The translations under genes were made by a program, and so were the position numbers. From JAQBVV01 sp965249205 (GTDB taxonomy: Bacteria; Acidobacteriota; Vicinamibacteria; Vicinamibacterales; UBA2999): a DNA stretch of 64,000 nt. The stretch spans positions 1,178,001-1,242,000 of the forward strand of contig CBDFLL010000006.1 of assembly GCA_965249205.1 (NCBI GenBank). Reading direction: 5' to 3'. The notes beneath the pieces are model-generated. The model was not told the DNA's origin and made no database searches. It saw only the letters and a program-made list of their open reading frames with translations. This document shows positions 36,536-45,869 of this stretch, one piece after another; position 1 is the first letter of the stretch; each line of letters begins with the position of its first letter.

Positions 36536-37822
36536 TCAACGGCGTGAGCGCTTACGCGCCACGAACGTCCGTACGGCGGCGGCGTCCCGCGTGTTCAGCA
36601 CCTGCTGGGGTTCGACCCATCCACGTCTGGCCGTCCCAACGCCAAATCGCATCTGCAGGCCGAGGGACTTGAGACGATGACAATCGCTGTCGACGGCGAT
36701 GGTGACCCCGGCGGCGGCTGCTCGACGCGCCACCCGGCCGTCCATATCGAGGTGACCCGGTGCACCGTCGACTTCCATCGCGGTGCCGGTCTCGACGGCG
36801 GCGGTGAAGAGACGATCGAGATCCAGCGCGTAGCCCTCGAATCGGCCGGGCGCCCGGTTGGTCGGATGCGTAATGACGTTCACCAAAGGGTGACGGATGG
36901 CACTGAGGTAGCGCTCCGTCAATCGCGCCCGAGCGTCCCCCCGGTCATCATGCAGCGATGCCAACACAATATCGAATCCGGCAAGCGTCTCGTTGTCAAA
37001 GTCGAGACTGCCGTCCGACATGATGTCCACCTCCACGCCGTGGAGGATATCGATGCCTGGCATCGCGTGGCGCAGCGTGTCGATCTCGTTGCGCTGCTTC
37101 GATACGTCGCGTGCTCTGAGCGTGCGCGACGCTGGGGCTCGCTCAGAGTGATCCGTGATCGCGATGTATTCATAGCCGAGCTGGCTGGCCGCGCCGACGA
37201 CGTCGGCGATGGTGCTTTGGCCGTCGCTCCAGTTGCTGTGCGTGTGTAGATCACCACGAATATCGGGGTCAGACACGAGGCGAGGCAGGTCGCCGCGTTC
37301 TGCCGTCTCAATTTCCCCGCTGCCGTCACGCAGCTCCGGGGCGATGAAGGGGAGTCCGAGCCTTGCATACAGGGCTTCTTCCGAATCGCACGGTGGCGTG
37401 GGGCTGAACATACGCCCCAGCGCTCCAGAGCCGAATCGAAGTCCCATGCGGCCGGCACGCGCCGTGAGTTGGTCGAGATGGGCCGCTGAGCCTGTGTGCC
37501 AGACGAGTGCCGCGCCGATCTGTGAGGGTGGCGAGAGATGTAGCGTGACCGCTCCCCGCTCCGTGTCAGCCGTGATGCTGGAGTTATGCGTGGCTCGTGT
37601 TCCCCTCACCATGGGCAGACGAGCGAACGCCGTGTGAACCTGGTCCCGCTCGGACTCGGGCGCGACGCCAAGTAGCGCCACCTCGCCCATGTCGGGTGCG
37701 AATCTGCGCAGTGCTCCAACAGCCGTGAGCCGTTCCACACCGATGCCAGCGTGTTGCGCATCGGCGATGACGGAGGACGCGAGTGCGTGGGCTCGCCCAA
37801 GGGGAATGCGTGTCCTACTCAC
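36536..37822 (-). CDS. PHP-domain phosphoesterase derived from DNA polymerase X, polymerase core inactive
   Basis: Residues about 1-130 correspond to the palm/thumb of a family X polymerase (RIPLGRAHALASSVI; VGALRRFAPDMGEVALLG; SPPSQIGAALVWHTGSAAH). The catalytic GDIDLL reads GEVALL (46-51), and the third catalytic Asp strand reads AVTLHLS. The 8-kDa and finger domains are missing. Residues about 185-420 form an intact PHP domain: DLHTHSNWSDG (H193, H195), ITDHSE, HGVEVDI, ITHPTNR and VDSDCH (380-382). It probably keeps metal-dependent phosphoesterase or exonuclease activity only. Confidence 0.85.
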   Translation of the reverse strand: MSRTRIPLGRAHALASSVIADAQHAGIGVERLTAVGALRRFAPDMGEVALLGVAPESERDQVHTAFARLPMVRGTRATHNSSITADTERGAVTLHLSPPSQIGAALVWHTGSAAHLDQLTARAGRMGLRFGSGALGRMFSPTPPCDSEEALYARLGLPFIAPELRDGSGEIETAERGDLPRLVSDPDIRGDLHTHSNWSDGQSTIADVVGAASQLGYEYIAITDHSERAPASRTLRARDVSKQRNEIDTLRHAMPGIDILHGVEVDIMSDGSLDFDNETLAGFDIVLASLHDDRGDARARLTERYLSAIRHPLVNVITHPTNRAPGRFEGYALDLDRLFTAAVETGTAMEVDGAPGHLDMDGRVARRAAAAGVTIAVDSDCHRLKSLGLQMRFGVGTARRGWVEPQQVLNTRDAAAVRTFVARKRSRR

Positions 37823-37909
37823 GGCACAAGGCGTAGGGCCATGTCACGTCGGATGCTGCTGGCTCTCCGGTCGAGTTCCCGGTGGGCGCCAGTCTTTCGC
37901 AGGGCTGGG

Positions 37910-39172
37910 TCACGTGAGCGCGCCGGGGAATCTGTCGGGCGAGATGTCGTAGCCGGGAAACACGTTGTTGGCACCGTCGAGCGTCAGGCCGAGGTGTCGT
38001 ACCAGTACCTCGCCAAACAGATCGCGGAAGTCAGTCGTCACGGCCAAGTCGCGTCCTTCGAACAGTTGCTCCAGGCTCAAGCCAGGCCACCGTCCGTGGA
38101 TTGCTCCGCCTCGCACGCCGCCGCCGAGCAGCAGCATCACGTTCCCGTGGCCGTGGTCGGTGCCGCGGCTGCCGTTCTCACCGACCGATCGCCCGAACTC
38201 GGACATCGTCAGGATGAGCACGTCTTCCATTCGGTCACCCAGATCGGTGTTCAACGCTGCCAACCCGCGGGCAAAGTCGTCGAGTCCAGTAGCCAATTGC
38301 CCCGTCGCGCCGCCTTCGTTCGCATGGTGGTCCCACCCCTGCGACTCGGCGAACGCCACTTCGAGTCCGATATCCGCCTTGATGAGCTGGGCGACCTGCC
38401 GGAGTGCACGGCCATAGGACGAGGCCGGGTATACGGCTCCGTTGGCTGGGGCCGCGTCCTGTGGTCGCACCGAATCCAGCAGGTCGATCGCTTCGAATGC
38501 CTCACGGGCGGAGGCACCGAGCAAGTCGCCAGCTTCGGCGCGGTATTGGTCTTGAAACGCCGCGCGGATGCTGGCACTGCCCGGAATATTACGAATACCA
38601 AGGCGGGCGATGTCAGGGACAACGAGGGTGCCCGCCTCGCCCTGCAGCGCCCGCGGTCGTTGCGCGGTCATCGCCACACCTCGAAACGGGGACCCCACGG
38701 AATCAGCCTGTTCCGCCAGATAGCGATTCAGCCACCCATCTCTGGTGCTCTTGACCCCCGGCGTTCCGCTCTCCAGGTAGTCTTGCGCGTCGAAGTGGGA
38801 CCGGGTACTCATGGGGGATCCACACGCATGCACCACCGCCAGTTGCCGGCGTCGGTACAGTGGTGCCAGCGGCGCCAAGCGCGGATGCAGGCCGAAGACA
38901 TCGTCAAGTGGAAGCGCCGATCCCTCCTCTTGGCCCGGTTGTGGGATGGCGATACTCGGTCTGGCAAAGTAGTAGTCGCGTTCGCCGAACGGTACGACCA
39001 TGTTCAGTCCATCGACTGCGCCCCGCTGGAACACCACGACCAGCACACGCCGCCGCCGGCCCTGTGCCGCCGCCGTGCGCGTCAGAAATGACGGCGCCAG
39101 GCCGAGGCCAACCAGGGCGACTCCTCCCTGCTTGAGCAGCACTCGCCGAGTCATTCCAGTCATCATGGTCAT
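37910..39172 (-). CDS. DUF1501-family secreted protein
   Basis: The 420-residue protein has a Tat-like signal (TRRVLLKQGGVALVGLGLAPSF). The DUF1501 (alkaline-phosphatase-superfamily-like) core includes LVVVFQRGAVDGLNMVVPFGE, ACGSPMSTRSHFDAQDYLESG, VLILTMSEFGRSVGENGSRGTDHGHG and GRWPGLSLEQLF. It is nearly always paired with a DUF1800 gene, as here (ATGA overlap at 39169-39172). Its role is uncharacterised; export of a folded, metal-containing protein is inferred from the Tat motif. Confidence 0.9.
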   Translation of the reverse strand: MTMMTGMTRRVLLKQGGVALVGLGLAPSFLTRTAAAQGRRRRVLVVVFQRGAVDGLNMVVPFGERDYYFARPSIAIPQPGQEEGSALPLDDVFGLHPRLAPLAPLYRRRQLAVVHACGSPMSTRSHFDAQDYLESGTPGVKSTRDGWLNRYLAEQADSVGSPFRGVAMTAQRPRALQGEAGTLVVPDIARLGIRNIPGSASIRAAFQDQYRAEAGDLLGASAREAFEAIDLLDSVRPQDAAPANGAVYPASSYGRALRQVAQLIKADIGLEVAFAESQGWDHHANEGGATGQLATGLDDFARGLAALNTDLGDRMEDVLILTMSEFGRSVGENGSRGTDHGHGNVMLLLGGGVRGGAIHGRWPGLSLEQLFEGRDLAVTTDFRDLFGEVLVRHLGLTLDGANNVFPGYDISPDRFPGALT

Positions 39173-40839
39173 CGTCGCTGAAAGTTAGGCGCGCCGAGCA
39201 TCAGCGCGAGTTGTTCAGGTGTCCCTGCTGGCACAGTGTCGGATCGCCCGGCGACGTCCACAGTGACGCCGTCGACCTGGTTGGCGGCCATCGCCACGGC
39301 GAAGTCCAATCGCGCCAGCAACGCACCAGCGTTGATCCAGTGTTCGGCACCGTCAGGATAACCAGTCGGCGGCTGGAACTCGTACGGTGGCATATTGAGT
39401 CGGCGCAACACCTGGTCCAGCGATGCAACATTCTCTACGTCTGCGTCGATCGCCCGCACAGCACTGGCCACGAACTCGAGCGGCGTCTTGACTTTGGTTC
39501 CGTACGCGCTGGGACCGAGGAATTCGGGTGACAGGAGGAGAGTGCGAGCCACCGCTCGGATCTGGCCATCGCTCTCGAGAAAGCAGGCAGCGGCTCGGTC
39601 GATGACAGATTGCGGCGGATCGTCGGCGACGAAACGCCTGGCCAGCTTGGTGGCGACGTAGCGGGCCGTCGAAGGATGACCTGCCAGAAAATCAAGGATC
39701 GCCAGACCCTCATCCTGTCCCCCACCTGGTACCACGGTACCCATCACCAGTTTCTGGCCCGGCGCGTGGATTCGAGGCTCGAAGACGAATCCGCCCGCCT
39801 GCCCCTGGGGATCGTCGAGAGTCCACCCGGTGAAGGCCCTCGCGACTTCGACGACGTCTGACTGCGAATATCCTCCGTCGACACCGAGGGTGTGGAGCTC
39901 CAGTAACTCACGGGCATAGTTCTCGTTGAGACCGGGTGCGCGCCGGCGCTCGTAGATCGCGACTCGCAGCTGATCGGACACCGCGGTGGAATCAGGAGAC
40001 AGCAGGTCGAGCACATTGCGGATCACACGTGATGACCATCCAAGATCGCGATCACGCGCCACGGTGAACAGGTCCGGCCCATCTGGATTCGAGCTCAACC
40101 AGTTGTCCAGGTAGAACATCATCGCTGGACTCTCTGCGACTGCGCCAAGAAGATCACGGAACCGACCCAGCACGTGCGGCCGGATCGCGTCGCGCTCGTA
40201 CGCGGTCAGATACAGCCAGACAGGCCCCTTTCTGGCGGTGACGTTGAAGTGGTTGAACCAGAAGTCGACCAGCACTTCCTGTAGCTGCCGTTCGCTGGCG
40301 ATCGCGCGAAGTAGTTTCTGTTGCCGGAGCTCGTCGTAGGGGAGGGAGGCGTGCTGTCGCACCCCTCCGGGGTCTGGCGCTTCGTTGCCCGGCGTGTCGC
40401 TGGAAAGCGAGCGAGGTAGAAACTGGTCGGTTCGACGGACCACGATCAGCGGCTCGTAGAACGTCTGGGCTAGCTCGGGCGTGCTCATGCGCTGGGTCCC
40501 GAACGCAGCGAGCCTCTCCTGAAGCGCGGCGTCTGGGATCGTCTCGGGGGTGAGCTGCTGTTCCAGATACGCCGCCAACCCGACCTGTCGGAGTCGTTCG
40601 ACATCGCCCGGTCGCGGACCATAGGCTGCACGGCTGAGCACGTGGTGCAACAGCCGTTCGTCCGGATCCGCGATCGCGACCCCTGGGACCTGACGACACG
40701 CCGACCCGCGTGAGATAAGGCTGGGCGCGAGGGTGTCCCCCGGCGTCACTCCTCCGGGATCGGGCCAGAGCACGAGCGCCGATCCCACGACACCGAGCGC
40801 GAGCGCAACCAAGGCGTATCGGCGACGGGCCATGGTCAT
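39169..40839 (-). CDS. DUF1800-family protein with N-terminal membrane anchor
   Basis: This 556-residue protein has an N-terminal hydrophobic anchor (YALVALALGVVGSALVLW) and DUF1800 hallmarks: LLHHVLSRAAYGPRPGDVERL, LVDFWFNHFNVTARKGPVW, LNENYARELLELHTLGVDGGYSQ, VARAFTGWTL, and the C-terminal PTGYPDGAEHWINAGALLARL. It is the upstream partner of the DUF1501 gene. Function unknown; the pair is common in Acidobacteriota and Planctomycetota. Confidence 0.9.
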   Translation of the reverse strand: MTMARRRYALVALALGVVGSALVLWPDPGGVTPGDTLAPSLISRGSACRQVPGVAIADPDERLLHHVLSRAAYGPRPGDVERLRQVGLAAYLEQQLTPETIPDAALQERLAAFGTQRMSTPELAQTFYEPLIVVRRTDQFLPRSLSSDTPGNEAPDPGGVRQHASLPYDELRQQKLLRAIASERQLQEVLVDFWFNHFNVTARKGPVWLYLTAYERDAIRPHVLGRFRDLLGAVAESPAMMFYLDNWLSSNPDGPDLFTVARDRDLGWSSRVIRNVLDLLSPDSTAVSDQLRVAIYERRRAPGLNENYARELLELHTLGVDGGYSQSDVVEVARAFTGWTLDDPQGQAGGFVFEPRIHAPGQKLVMGTVVPGGGQDEGLAILDFLAGHPSTARYVATKLARRFVADDPPQSVIDRAAACFLESDGQIRAVARTLLLSPEFLGPSAYGTKVKTPLEFVASAVRAIDADVENVASLDQVLRRLNMPPYEFQPPTGYPDGAEHWINAGALLARLDFAVAMAANQVDGVTVDVAGRSDTVPAGTPEQLALMLGAPNFQRR

Positions 40840-40945
40840 GATCGCTATGCTATCGCTCCTCGGCTCCCACCGGCGACCGGCTATTCGTCATCACCGCGAC
40901 CTCCACTCGGAAAGAGTAGATGCGTAGCGCTCTCAAATGCGAGGG

Positions 40946-41110
40946 CTAGCGGTCTGGTTGCGAATTGGCTTGTGCACCGAGGGCGGTGAGGCGCCCGGCT
41001 GGCTAGGCGCGACGAGGGAGCATGCTGGGCGCATGTGACCGAGGAGCAACGCCGCCAGACCGGAGGCATCCCCGGCCGAATGCTGAGCCAATTCGCAACC
41101 AGACCTCTAG
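40946..41110 (+). repeat. Palindrome-ended repeat family A, copy 1 (empty-site form), with 48-nt core
   Basis: CTAG lies at both ends (40946-40949, 41107-41110). The terminal repeats are CGGTCTGGTTGCGAATTGGC and its complement. The core at 41005-41052 is AGGCGCGACGAGGGA, hairpin GCATGC-TGGGC-GCATGT, GACCGAGGAGCAACGC. The outer stem is CCGG/CTGGC with GCCAG/CCGG. No nested element, unlike the copy at 62375. Its right CTAG is shared with IS5 copy 3. Confidence 0.88.
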
Positions 41111-42409
41111 CAGGCTGCTGAAAAACTCCGTGAAATGGGATCGACAGATCGATCCCGGCGTACTACCATGCTCCCAACACCGCTGAAGGGAGCCCCATCA
41201 TGCGCGGACACGATGAGCAAAGCACTCACATGTTCAGCTACCTGTCGCCGGAACAGCGCGTGCCAGCCGACCATCCGCTCCGCGCGGTTCGCGCGCTGAC
41301 GGACGAAGCGCTGAGAACGATGTCGCGCAGGTTCGCCGGCCTGTACGCCAACACAGGGCGTCCGTCGATCCCGCCGGAACAGCTGCTGCGCGCGTTGTTG
41401 CTGCAGGTGCTCTACACGGTGCGGAGCGAGCGGCTGCTGATGGAAGAGCTCAATTACAACCTGCTGTTCCGCTGGTTCGTGGGCTTGAATTTGGACGACC
41501 CGGTTTGGCATCCCACCACGTTTACCAAGAATCGCGACCGGCTGCTGGCGGGCGATCTCGCGGCCGCCTTCTTTGATGCGGTGCAGGCCCACGCGCGGGC
41601 GGCCGGGCTGCTCTCGGACGAACACTTCACTGTGGATGGGACCCAATTGGAAGCGTGGGCCAGCCTGAAGAGCTTTCGGTGCCGGGACGCGGCGGAGAGC
41701 GACCCGCCCGATGACCCCGGGAATCCCACGGTCAACTTCCACGGGGAGCGGCGGCGCAACGACACGCACCAGTCGACGACCGATCCGGAGGCGATGCTGC
41801 CTCGGAAGGGCCAGGGGAAGGAAGCCAAGCTGGCGTATCTGGGCCACGTGCTGCTGGACAATCGACAGGGACTTGTCGCCAACGTCTGCGCGACTCACGC
41901 GACGGGGACCGCCGAACGCGAGGCAGCGGCGCTGTTGCTGGAGGCCAGCGCGCCGCCGGGCAGCACGGTCGGGGCGGACAAGGGCTACGATGTGGCAAGC
42001 TTTGTGGCCGCTGTCCGTATCCGGGCCGTCACGCCCCACGTTGCTCAGAAGGTCCGCTGGAGTGCGATCGATGGCCGGACCACGCGGCATGCGGGCTATC
42101 ACGTCAGTCAGCGGAAACGGAAACTCGTAGAACAGGTCTTTGGCTGGATGAAGACCGTCGGCGGCTTGCGCAAACTCCGGCATCGCGGTGTCGCCCTCGT
42201 GGATTGGCAGCTTACCTTCGCCGCCACGGTCTATAACTTGGTCCGGCTGCGGAATCTGGAGGCGAGGTGTCCCTGATCACCGGCCGCGCGTGTCGCCGGC
42301 CCCTTGATCGGGGCCAGCGCACAGCCGTGCGCACCGTTGTCGGTCGGTGGTGACTCGCATGATCCTTAGAAAACGGCCCGATCACCCGGGTTCTTCAGCA
42401 GCCTGCTAG
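41107..42409 (+). mobile_element. IS5-type insertion sequence, copy 3 (inverted relative to copies 1 and 2)
   Basis: The CTAG repeats are at 41107-41110 and 42406-42409, with 1295 bp between them. It is the same element as at 7638 and 11030 but in the opposite orientation. It landed in the terminal CTAG of family A copy 1, so repeat and IS abut. Confidence 0.92.
41200..42276 (+). CDS. IS5-type transposase (copy 3)
   Basis: The 358-residue protein is identical to copies 1 and 2 and intact. Because this copy is inverted, recombination with copies 1 or 2 would invert about 30 kb between them. Confidence 0.92.
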   Translation: MRGHDEQSTHMFSYLSPEQRVPADHPLRAVRALTDEALRTMSRRFAGLYANTGRPSIPPEQLLRALLLQVLYTVRSERLLMEELNYNLLFRWFVGLNLDDPVWHPTTFTKNRDRLLAGDLAAAFFDAVQAHARAAGLLSDEHFTVDGTQLEAWASLKSFRCRDAAESDPPDDPGNPTVNFHGERRRNDTHQSTTDPEAMLPRKGQGKEAKLAYLGHVLLDNRQGLVANVCATHATGTAEREAAALLLEASAPPGSTVGADKGYDVASFVAAVRIRAVTPHVAQKVRWSAIDGRTTRHAGYHVSQRKRKLVEQVFGWMKTVGGLRKLRHRGVALVDWQLTFAATVYNLVRLRNLEARCP

Positions 42410-42560
42410 GTTCGACCGACCAGCAGAGACACCCGGGAACGACTCTCCAGAAAATGTGACACGAGGACGAGCGGCGAAAATCCCTGAGCGGCCTATAATC
42501 AGCCGGTTCCCGATTTCTCGCTCCTCACGTCAGCCAACAAGAGCTTTGGAGAACCTTGCC

Positions 42561-43529
42561 ATGCGTAACTCGTTTCTCGCGATAATTCTTACCGCTGCGA
42601 CATGTGTGGGATGTGCGGCGGAGCCGCAACCGCCAGCAGCGGCCACGGAACCCGAGGCAGCGGCGTCGACGCCCGGGCCGCTCCCCGCAATGATTGTCGC
42701 CGAGCGGGGTGGGTTCATTCCGGAAGGTGTGGAGTACGACACCGCGAACGGGCGCCTCCTGACCGGGTCACTCTCTGAAGGCTCGATCTTTCAGATCCAC
42801 AGCGACGGACGACTGACGACGTTGGTGAGCGATCCTGAATTGGTCTCGTCTGTCGGCATTGAGGCTGACGAACCGAGAGGACGCTTGCTGGTGGCCAATT
42901 CGGATCGGTCCGTGTTCGCGGGCGGTGGCGCTGGTCAGGCGAAATTGGGTGTGTATGACCTCGCAACCGGCGAACGGATCTCGATGGTCGATTTGGCGGC
43001 CGTCCTGGCCGACGCACCTGCTGATTCGGTGTATTTCGCGAATGATGTAGCGGTTGGCGACGACGGAACGGCCTATGTCACCGACACGCGGATGAATGTG
43101 ATCTATCGGGTCGGCACGGACTACGACGCCTCAGTGCTGTCTCGATTCGAGCCCATGGAGGGCCTCGGGCTCAACGGGATCGTGTACCACGCGTCCGGCT
43201 ATCTGCTCGTGGCAGGCGGCGCCACGCTGTGGAAAGTACCGGTTGATGATCCGACTGGCACGACGCAAGTGGTCCTGCCGGAGGCCATATCGGGACAGGA
43301 CGGAATGGTGTGGACGGCTGATGGCCTGCTGGCCATTGTCAGTAACTCGGATAACCGCGTCGTCGCGTTGAGGAGCATGGACGAATGGGCGACGGCGGAA
43401 CTCGCCGGTGTCGGAGCGTACGAGGTCCAGGCCACCACGGCCGCGGTGGTCGACGGTGAGATCTACGTGGTCCATCCACACTTTGCGGACGAGGATCCAC
43501 CGAGTGTCGAACGCGTCGCGCTCCAGTAA
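42561..43529 (+). CDS. SMP-30/gluconolactonase-like beta-propeller lipoprotein
   Basis: The 322-residue protein has a lipoprotein signal ending in the lipobox CVGC and a Pro/Ala-rich linker. It continues as a propeller of about six blades: GFIPEGVEYDTANGRLLTGSLSEGSIFQI, VGIEADEPRGRLLVANSD, FANDVAVGDDGTAYVTDTRMNVIYRV, GLNGIVYHASGYLLVAG and QDGMVWTADGLLAIVSNSDN. The conserved Glu/Asn/Asp metal sites of SMP-30 are plausible here (E in PEGVEY, N in FANDVA). The ATG at 42561 is chosen from the signal peptide. The substrate is unknown. Confidence 0.78.
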   Translation: MRNSFLAIILTAATCVGCAAEPQPPAAATEPEAAASTPGPLPAMIVAERGGFIPEGVEYDTANGRLLTGSLSEGSIFQIHSDGRLTTLVSDPELVSSVGIEADEPRGRLLVANSDRSVFAGGGAGQAKLGVYDLATGERISMVDLAAVLADAPADSVYFANDVAVGDDGTAYVTDTRMNVIYRVGTDYDASVLSRFEPMEGLGLNGIVYHASGYLLVAGGATLWKVPVDDPTGTTQVVLPEAISGQDGMVWTADGLLAIVSNSDNRVVALRSMDEWATAELAGVGAYEVQATTAAVVDGEIYVVHPHFADEDPPSVERVALQ

Positions 43530-43612
43530 AGCCTTGCCCCGTCACCCGCGCCACGGCACGCGATAGTCGGTCTTTTCATATGGTGTGACAGATACAAGGA
43601 AGCGAGGACACG

Positions 43613-45229
43613 ATGAAGCACCGTCTGATTCTCATCAGTCTTGGAGTCTGTCTTTCGGCGTGCGCGACGACCGGCACTCAAGCCGGTCGTGCTGCGGGCG
43701 ACGTCAGCCCGGATCCCAGCCCGGCCCCGAGCTTCCAGGAGCCCATTGACCTACTACCGGACGTTACGGGAACACTGTCCTGGAAGATCACGACACAGAA
43801 TGAAACGGCGCAAGCGTATTTCGATCAGGGCTTCCAATTGCGATACGCCTACGGCGTCGACGCCGCCGCCAGGAGCTTTCGAGAGGCGCACACGGCTGAC
43901 CCCAGCTGCGCGATGTGCTACTGGGGGGAAGCGTTTGCACTCGGCTCATACTTGAACGGTGCCATCACGGTCGAGCAGGCGCCGCATGCGCTCGTCGCGA
44001 TTCGCAGGGCCACCGAGCTTGCCGAAACGAATGCGACACCATTAGAGAGAGATCTGATAGACGCGACGGCGGTGCGCTACGTCGAGAACTACGACCCCGA
44101 TATGCGGGGCTCGCTTGACGAAGCCTTTGCCGATGCCATGCGTCAGGTGCACGAGAAGTACCCCGACGAGCTGAACATCACCACGATCTATGCGAGCGCT
44201 CTGTTCGTCATGGAACCGCGCCGAGGAACCCGCGACATGGATGATCCGGGCGTGATGGCCCTCCATGCGGTGCTCGAGCAGGGGCTGGCCAGGGACATCA
44301 CCCACCCTGGCCTGTGTCATCTGTATATTCACGCGACCGAATCGACCGTGCGTCCGAACCTGGCTGAGCCTTGCGCCGAATTCATCAGTGACGGCATCCC
44401 TGGTGCCAGCCATATTCAGCACATGCCCTCGCACACCTGGAATGAGGTTGGCCGCTGGGGAGATTCCGTGGTGGCCAACATCAACGCGTGGCATTCAGAT
44501 CTGAAAGCTGCCGTCGGCACAGGCGTGGCCATATACCCGACCCATAATCTGCACATGTTGCTCTTTGCCGCATCGATGGATGGCCAGGGAGCGGTGGCGA
44601 TGCAGGCAGGGAAGGATCTCGCGAAGTTGAGCGGGAGTACGATGCACCAGGTGCTGACCTTGCTTCGGTTCGGTCGGTTCGATGAGATTCTCGAGATTGA
44701 AGACAGGCCCTCCGATGAGGTGGACGGTGGGTTCTGGGATTTTGCGCAGGGGTACGCACACCTGCGGATGGGGGACGCCACGGCTGCCAACGAGTATCTC
44801 GAGAAGGTCAAGGACCTGGCCGAGCACTCCGATGCGACCTTCCGTTATCACCAAGCCAGTCAGCTGATGGGTCTCGCTGGATCTCTGCTCGAGGGAGAAG
44901 TGCTCAGAGGGAGCGGGGATCTGGACGGCGCGATCGCCGCGTTTCAGGCGGCGGCGACCTTTGACGACCAGCAGCAATACGACGAACCGGAACCCATTCC
45001 GTTTGCCGCGCGCCACTGGCTCGGTGCCGCGCTGATGGAAGCCGGCCGATACGCGGATGCAGAAGCGGAGTATCGGACCGAATTGCAAGACCATCCCCAC
45101 AATGTCTGGTCGCTCCACGGCTTGAAAGCCGCGCTGGAGGCACAGGGCAAGGTGGATCCGGCGGTAGACGAGGACTTCGCTGTAAGCACGGCCAGGTCCG
45201 ATACGTGGATCACGGCGTCACGTTTCTAG
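43613..45229 (+). CDS. TPR-containing lipoprotein
   Basis: This 538-residue protein has a lipoprotein signal (LILISLGVCLSACATTG, Cys at the lipobox). TPR-like helices run throughout (AQAYFDQGFQLRYAYGVDAAARSFREAH; LEKVKDLAEHS; ARHWLGAALMEAGRYADAEAEYRTEL). The His-rich middle (HLYIHATES, ASHIQHMPSHTWNEVGRW) is conserved in this uncharacterised family of acidobacterial and proteobacterial proteins. Its TAG stop lies inside the CTAG used by the family D repeat. Confidence 0.75.
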   Translation: MKHRLILISLGVCLSACATTGTQAGRAAGDVSPDPSPAPSFQEPIDLLPDVTGTLSWKITTQNETAQAYFDQGFQLRYAYGVDAAARSFREAHTADPSCAMCYWGEAFALGSYLNGAITVEQAPHALVAIRRATELAETNATPLERDLIDATAVRYVENYDPDMRGSLDEAFADAMRQVHEKYPDELNITTIYASALFVMEPRRGTRDMDDPGVMALHAVLEQGLARDITHPGLCHLYIHATESTVRPNLAEPCAEFISDGIPGASHIQHMPSHTWNEVGRWGDSVVANINAWHSDLKAAVGTGVAIYPTHNLHMLLFAASMDGQGAVAMQAGKDLAKLSGSTMHQVLTLLRFGRFDEILEIEDRPSDEVDGGFWDFAQGYAHLRMGDATAANEYLEKVKDLAEHSDATFRYHQASQLMGLAGSLLEGEVLRGSGDLDGAIAAFQAAATFDDQQQYDEPEPIPFAARHWLGAALMEAGRYADAEAEYRTELQDHPHNVWSLHGLKAALEAQGKVDPAVDEDFAVSTARSDTWITASRF

Positions 45230-45391
45230 TGTCCTGAGTCAGAGGTTCGGTGACAAATATTCCGGAGCGCGGCGCCCGGATGGCGAGGCGTGACGACCGA
45301 GAATATCGAGAATATTCGAGGAAGGAGCAACGCAGCCAGACGGGATGCCCCGCCAGGAATATGTCGGCGGACTTCTGAACCGGGACACTAG
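45226..45391 (+). repeat. Palindrome-ended repeat family D (166 bp) with 48-nt core
   Basis: CTAG lies at both ends (45226-45229, 45388-45391). The termini are TGTCCTGAGTCAGAGGTTC and an imperfect complement. The core at 45286-45333 is AGGCGTGACGACCGA, hairpin GAATAT-CGAGA-ATATTC, GAGGAAGGAGCAACGC. The outer stem GCCCGGATGGC pairs with GCCAGACGGG. The left CTAG contains the TPR lipoprotein's stop codon. Confidence 0.85.
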
Positions 45392-45547
45392 CAACCCGTA
45401 GTGAAACCCGCGTGAGCATGCGGAAAACCGCAGCATGTCGCAGGGCGCCGCACAGCGTACGAGCAGAAGCTGTGGCAGACGGATCAGCGGCGAAACCCCA
45501 CGGGATCGGGATCTATCCGAAGCCCAATCCAGAGTACAGAACCTCTC

Positions 45548-45727
45548 GTGATGGCGATCTCCGGACACTCGTCGACCCGCATGTTGGCGCGGTACACGCA
45601 TCCCACCGAAGAGCGGAAGATCGGTGCGCTGAACGTACCGTGGTTGAGCACAAAACGAGCACACGACGTCGCGGACGAGCTTGCGACGGATTCGGAACTC
45701 GCTGAATTATTAAAGAAAGTTGGTGGA
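45548..45727 (+). pseudogene. Tyrosine recombinase (integrase) C-terminal remnant at tRNA-Ala
   Basis: The segment MAISGHSSTRMLARYTHPTE carries the recombinase His (GHSS) and the nucleophile Tyr (ARYTH). It is followed by the usual C-terminal tail ending in ELAELLKKVGG. No N-terminal or Arg-box sequence is found upstream, where 45392-45540 shows no recognisable integrase. The frame then reads antisense through the tRNA gene, which is not real coding sequence. Position directly against the tRNA 3' end fits an old integrated element. Confidence 0.65.
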
Positions 45728-45796
45728 CGGCAGGGGGCTCGAACCCCTGACCTCTGCATTGCGAACGCAGCGCTCTCCCAGCTGAGCTAGCCGCCC
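45721..45796 (-). tRNA. tRNA-Ala (anticodon CGC)
   Basis: The cloverleaf can be drawn. The acceptor GGGCGGC pairs with GCCGTCC (one G-U), the D-arm is GCTCAGCTGGGAGAGC, and the anticodon arm CTGCG-TTCGCAA-TGCAG gives anticodon CGC. The T-arm is AGGGGTTCGAGCCCCCT. CCA is encoded. The 5' end is at 45796 and the 3' end at 45721. Confidence 0.96.
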
Positions 45797-45869
45797 GTGT
45801 CGATCAAGGTAGGGAAGGAACGCCAGTGTAACATGTAGGTATCTCGTCGGACGGCACCGACCCCTCCCC

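Noticed and set aside
37751..39091. 446-codon plus-strand frame over the DUF1501 gene
   Set aside because: Antisense to a conserved protein; composition typical of GC-rich shadows.
45728..45790. C-terminal extension of the integrase remnant across the tRNA gene
   Set aside because: The residues are the antisense translation of tRNA-Ala, a common annotation artefact.
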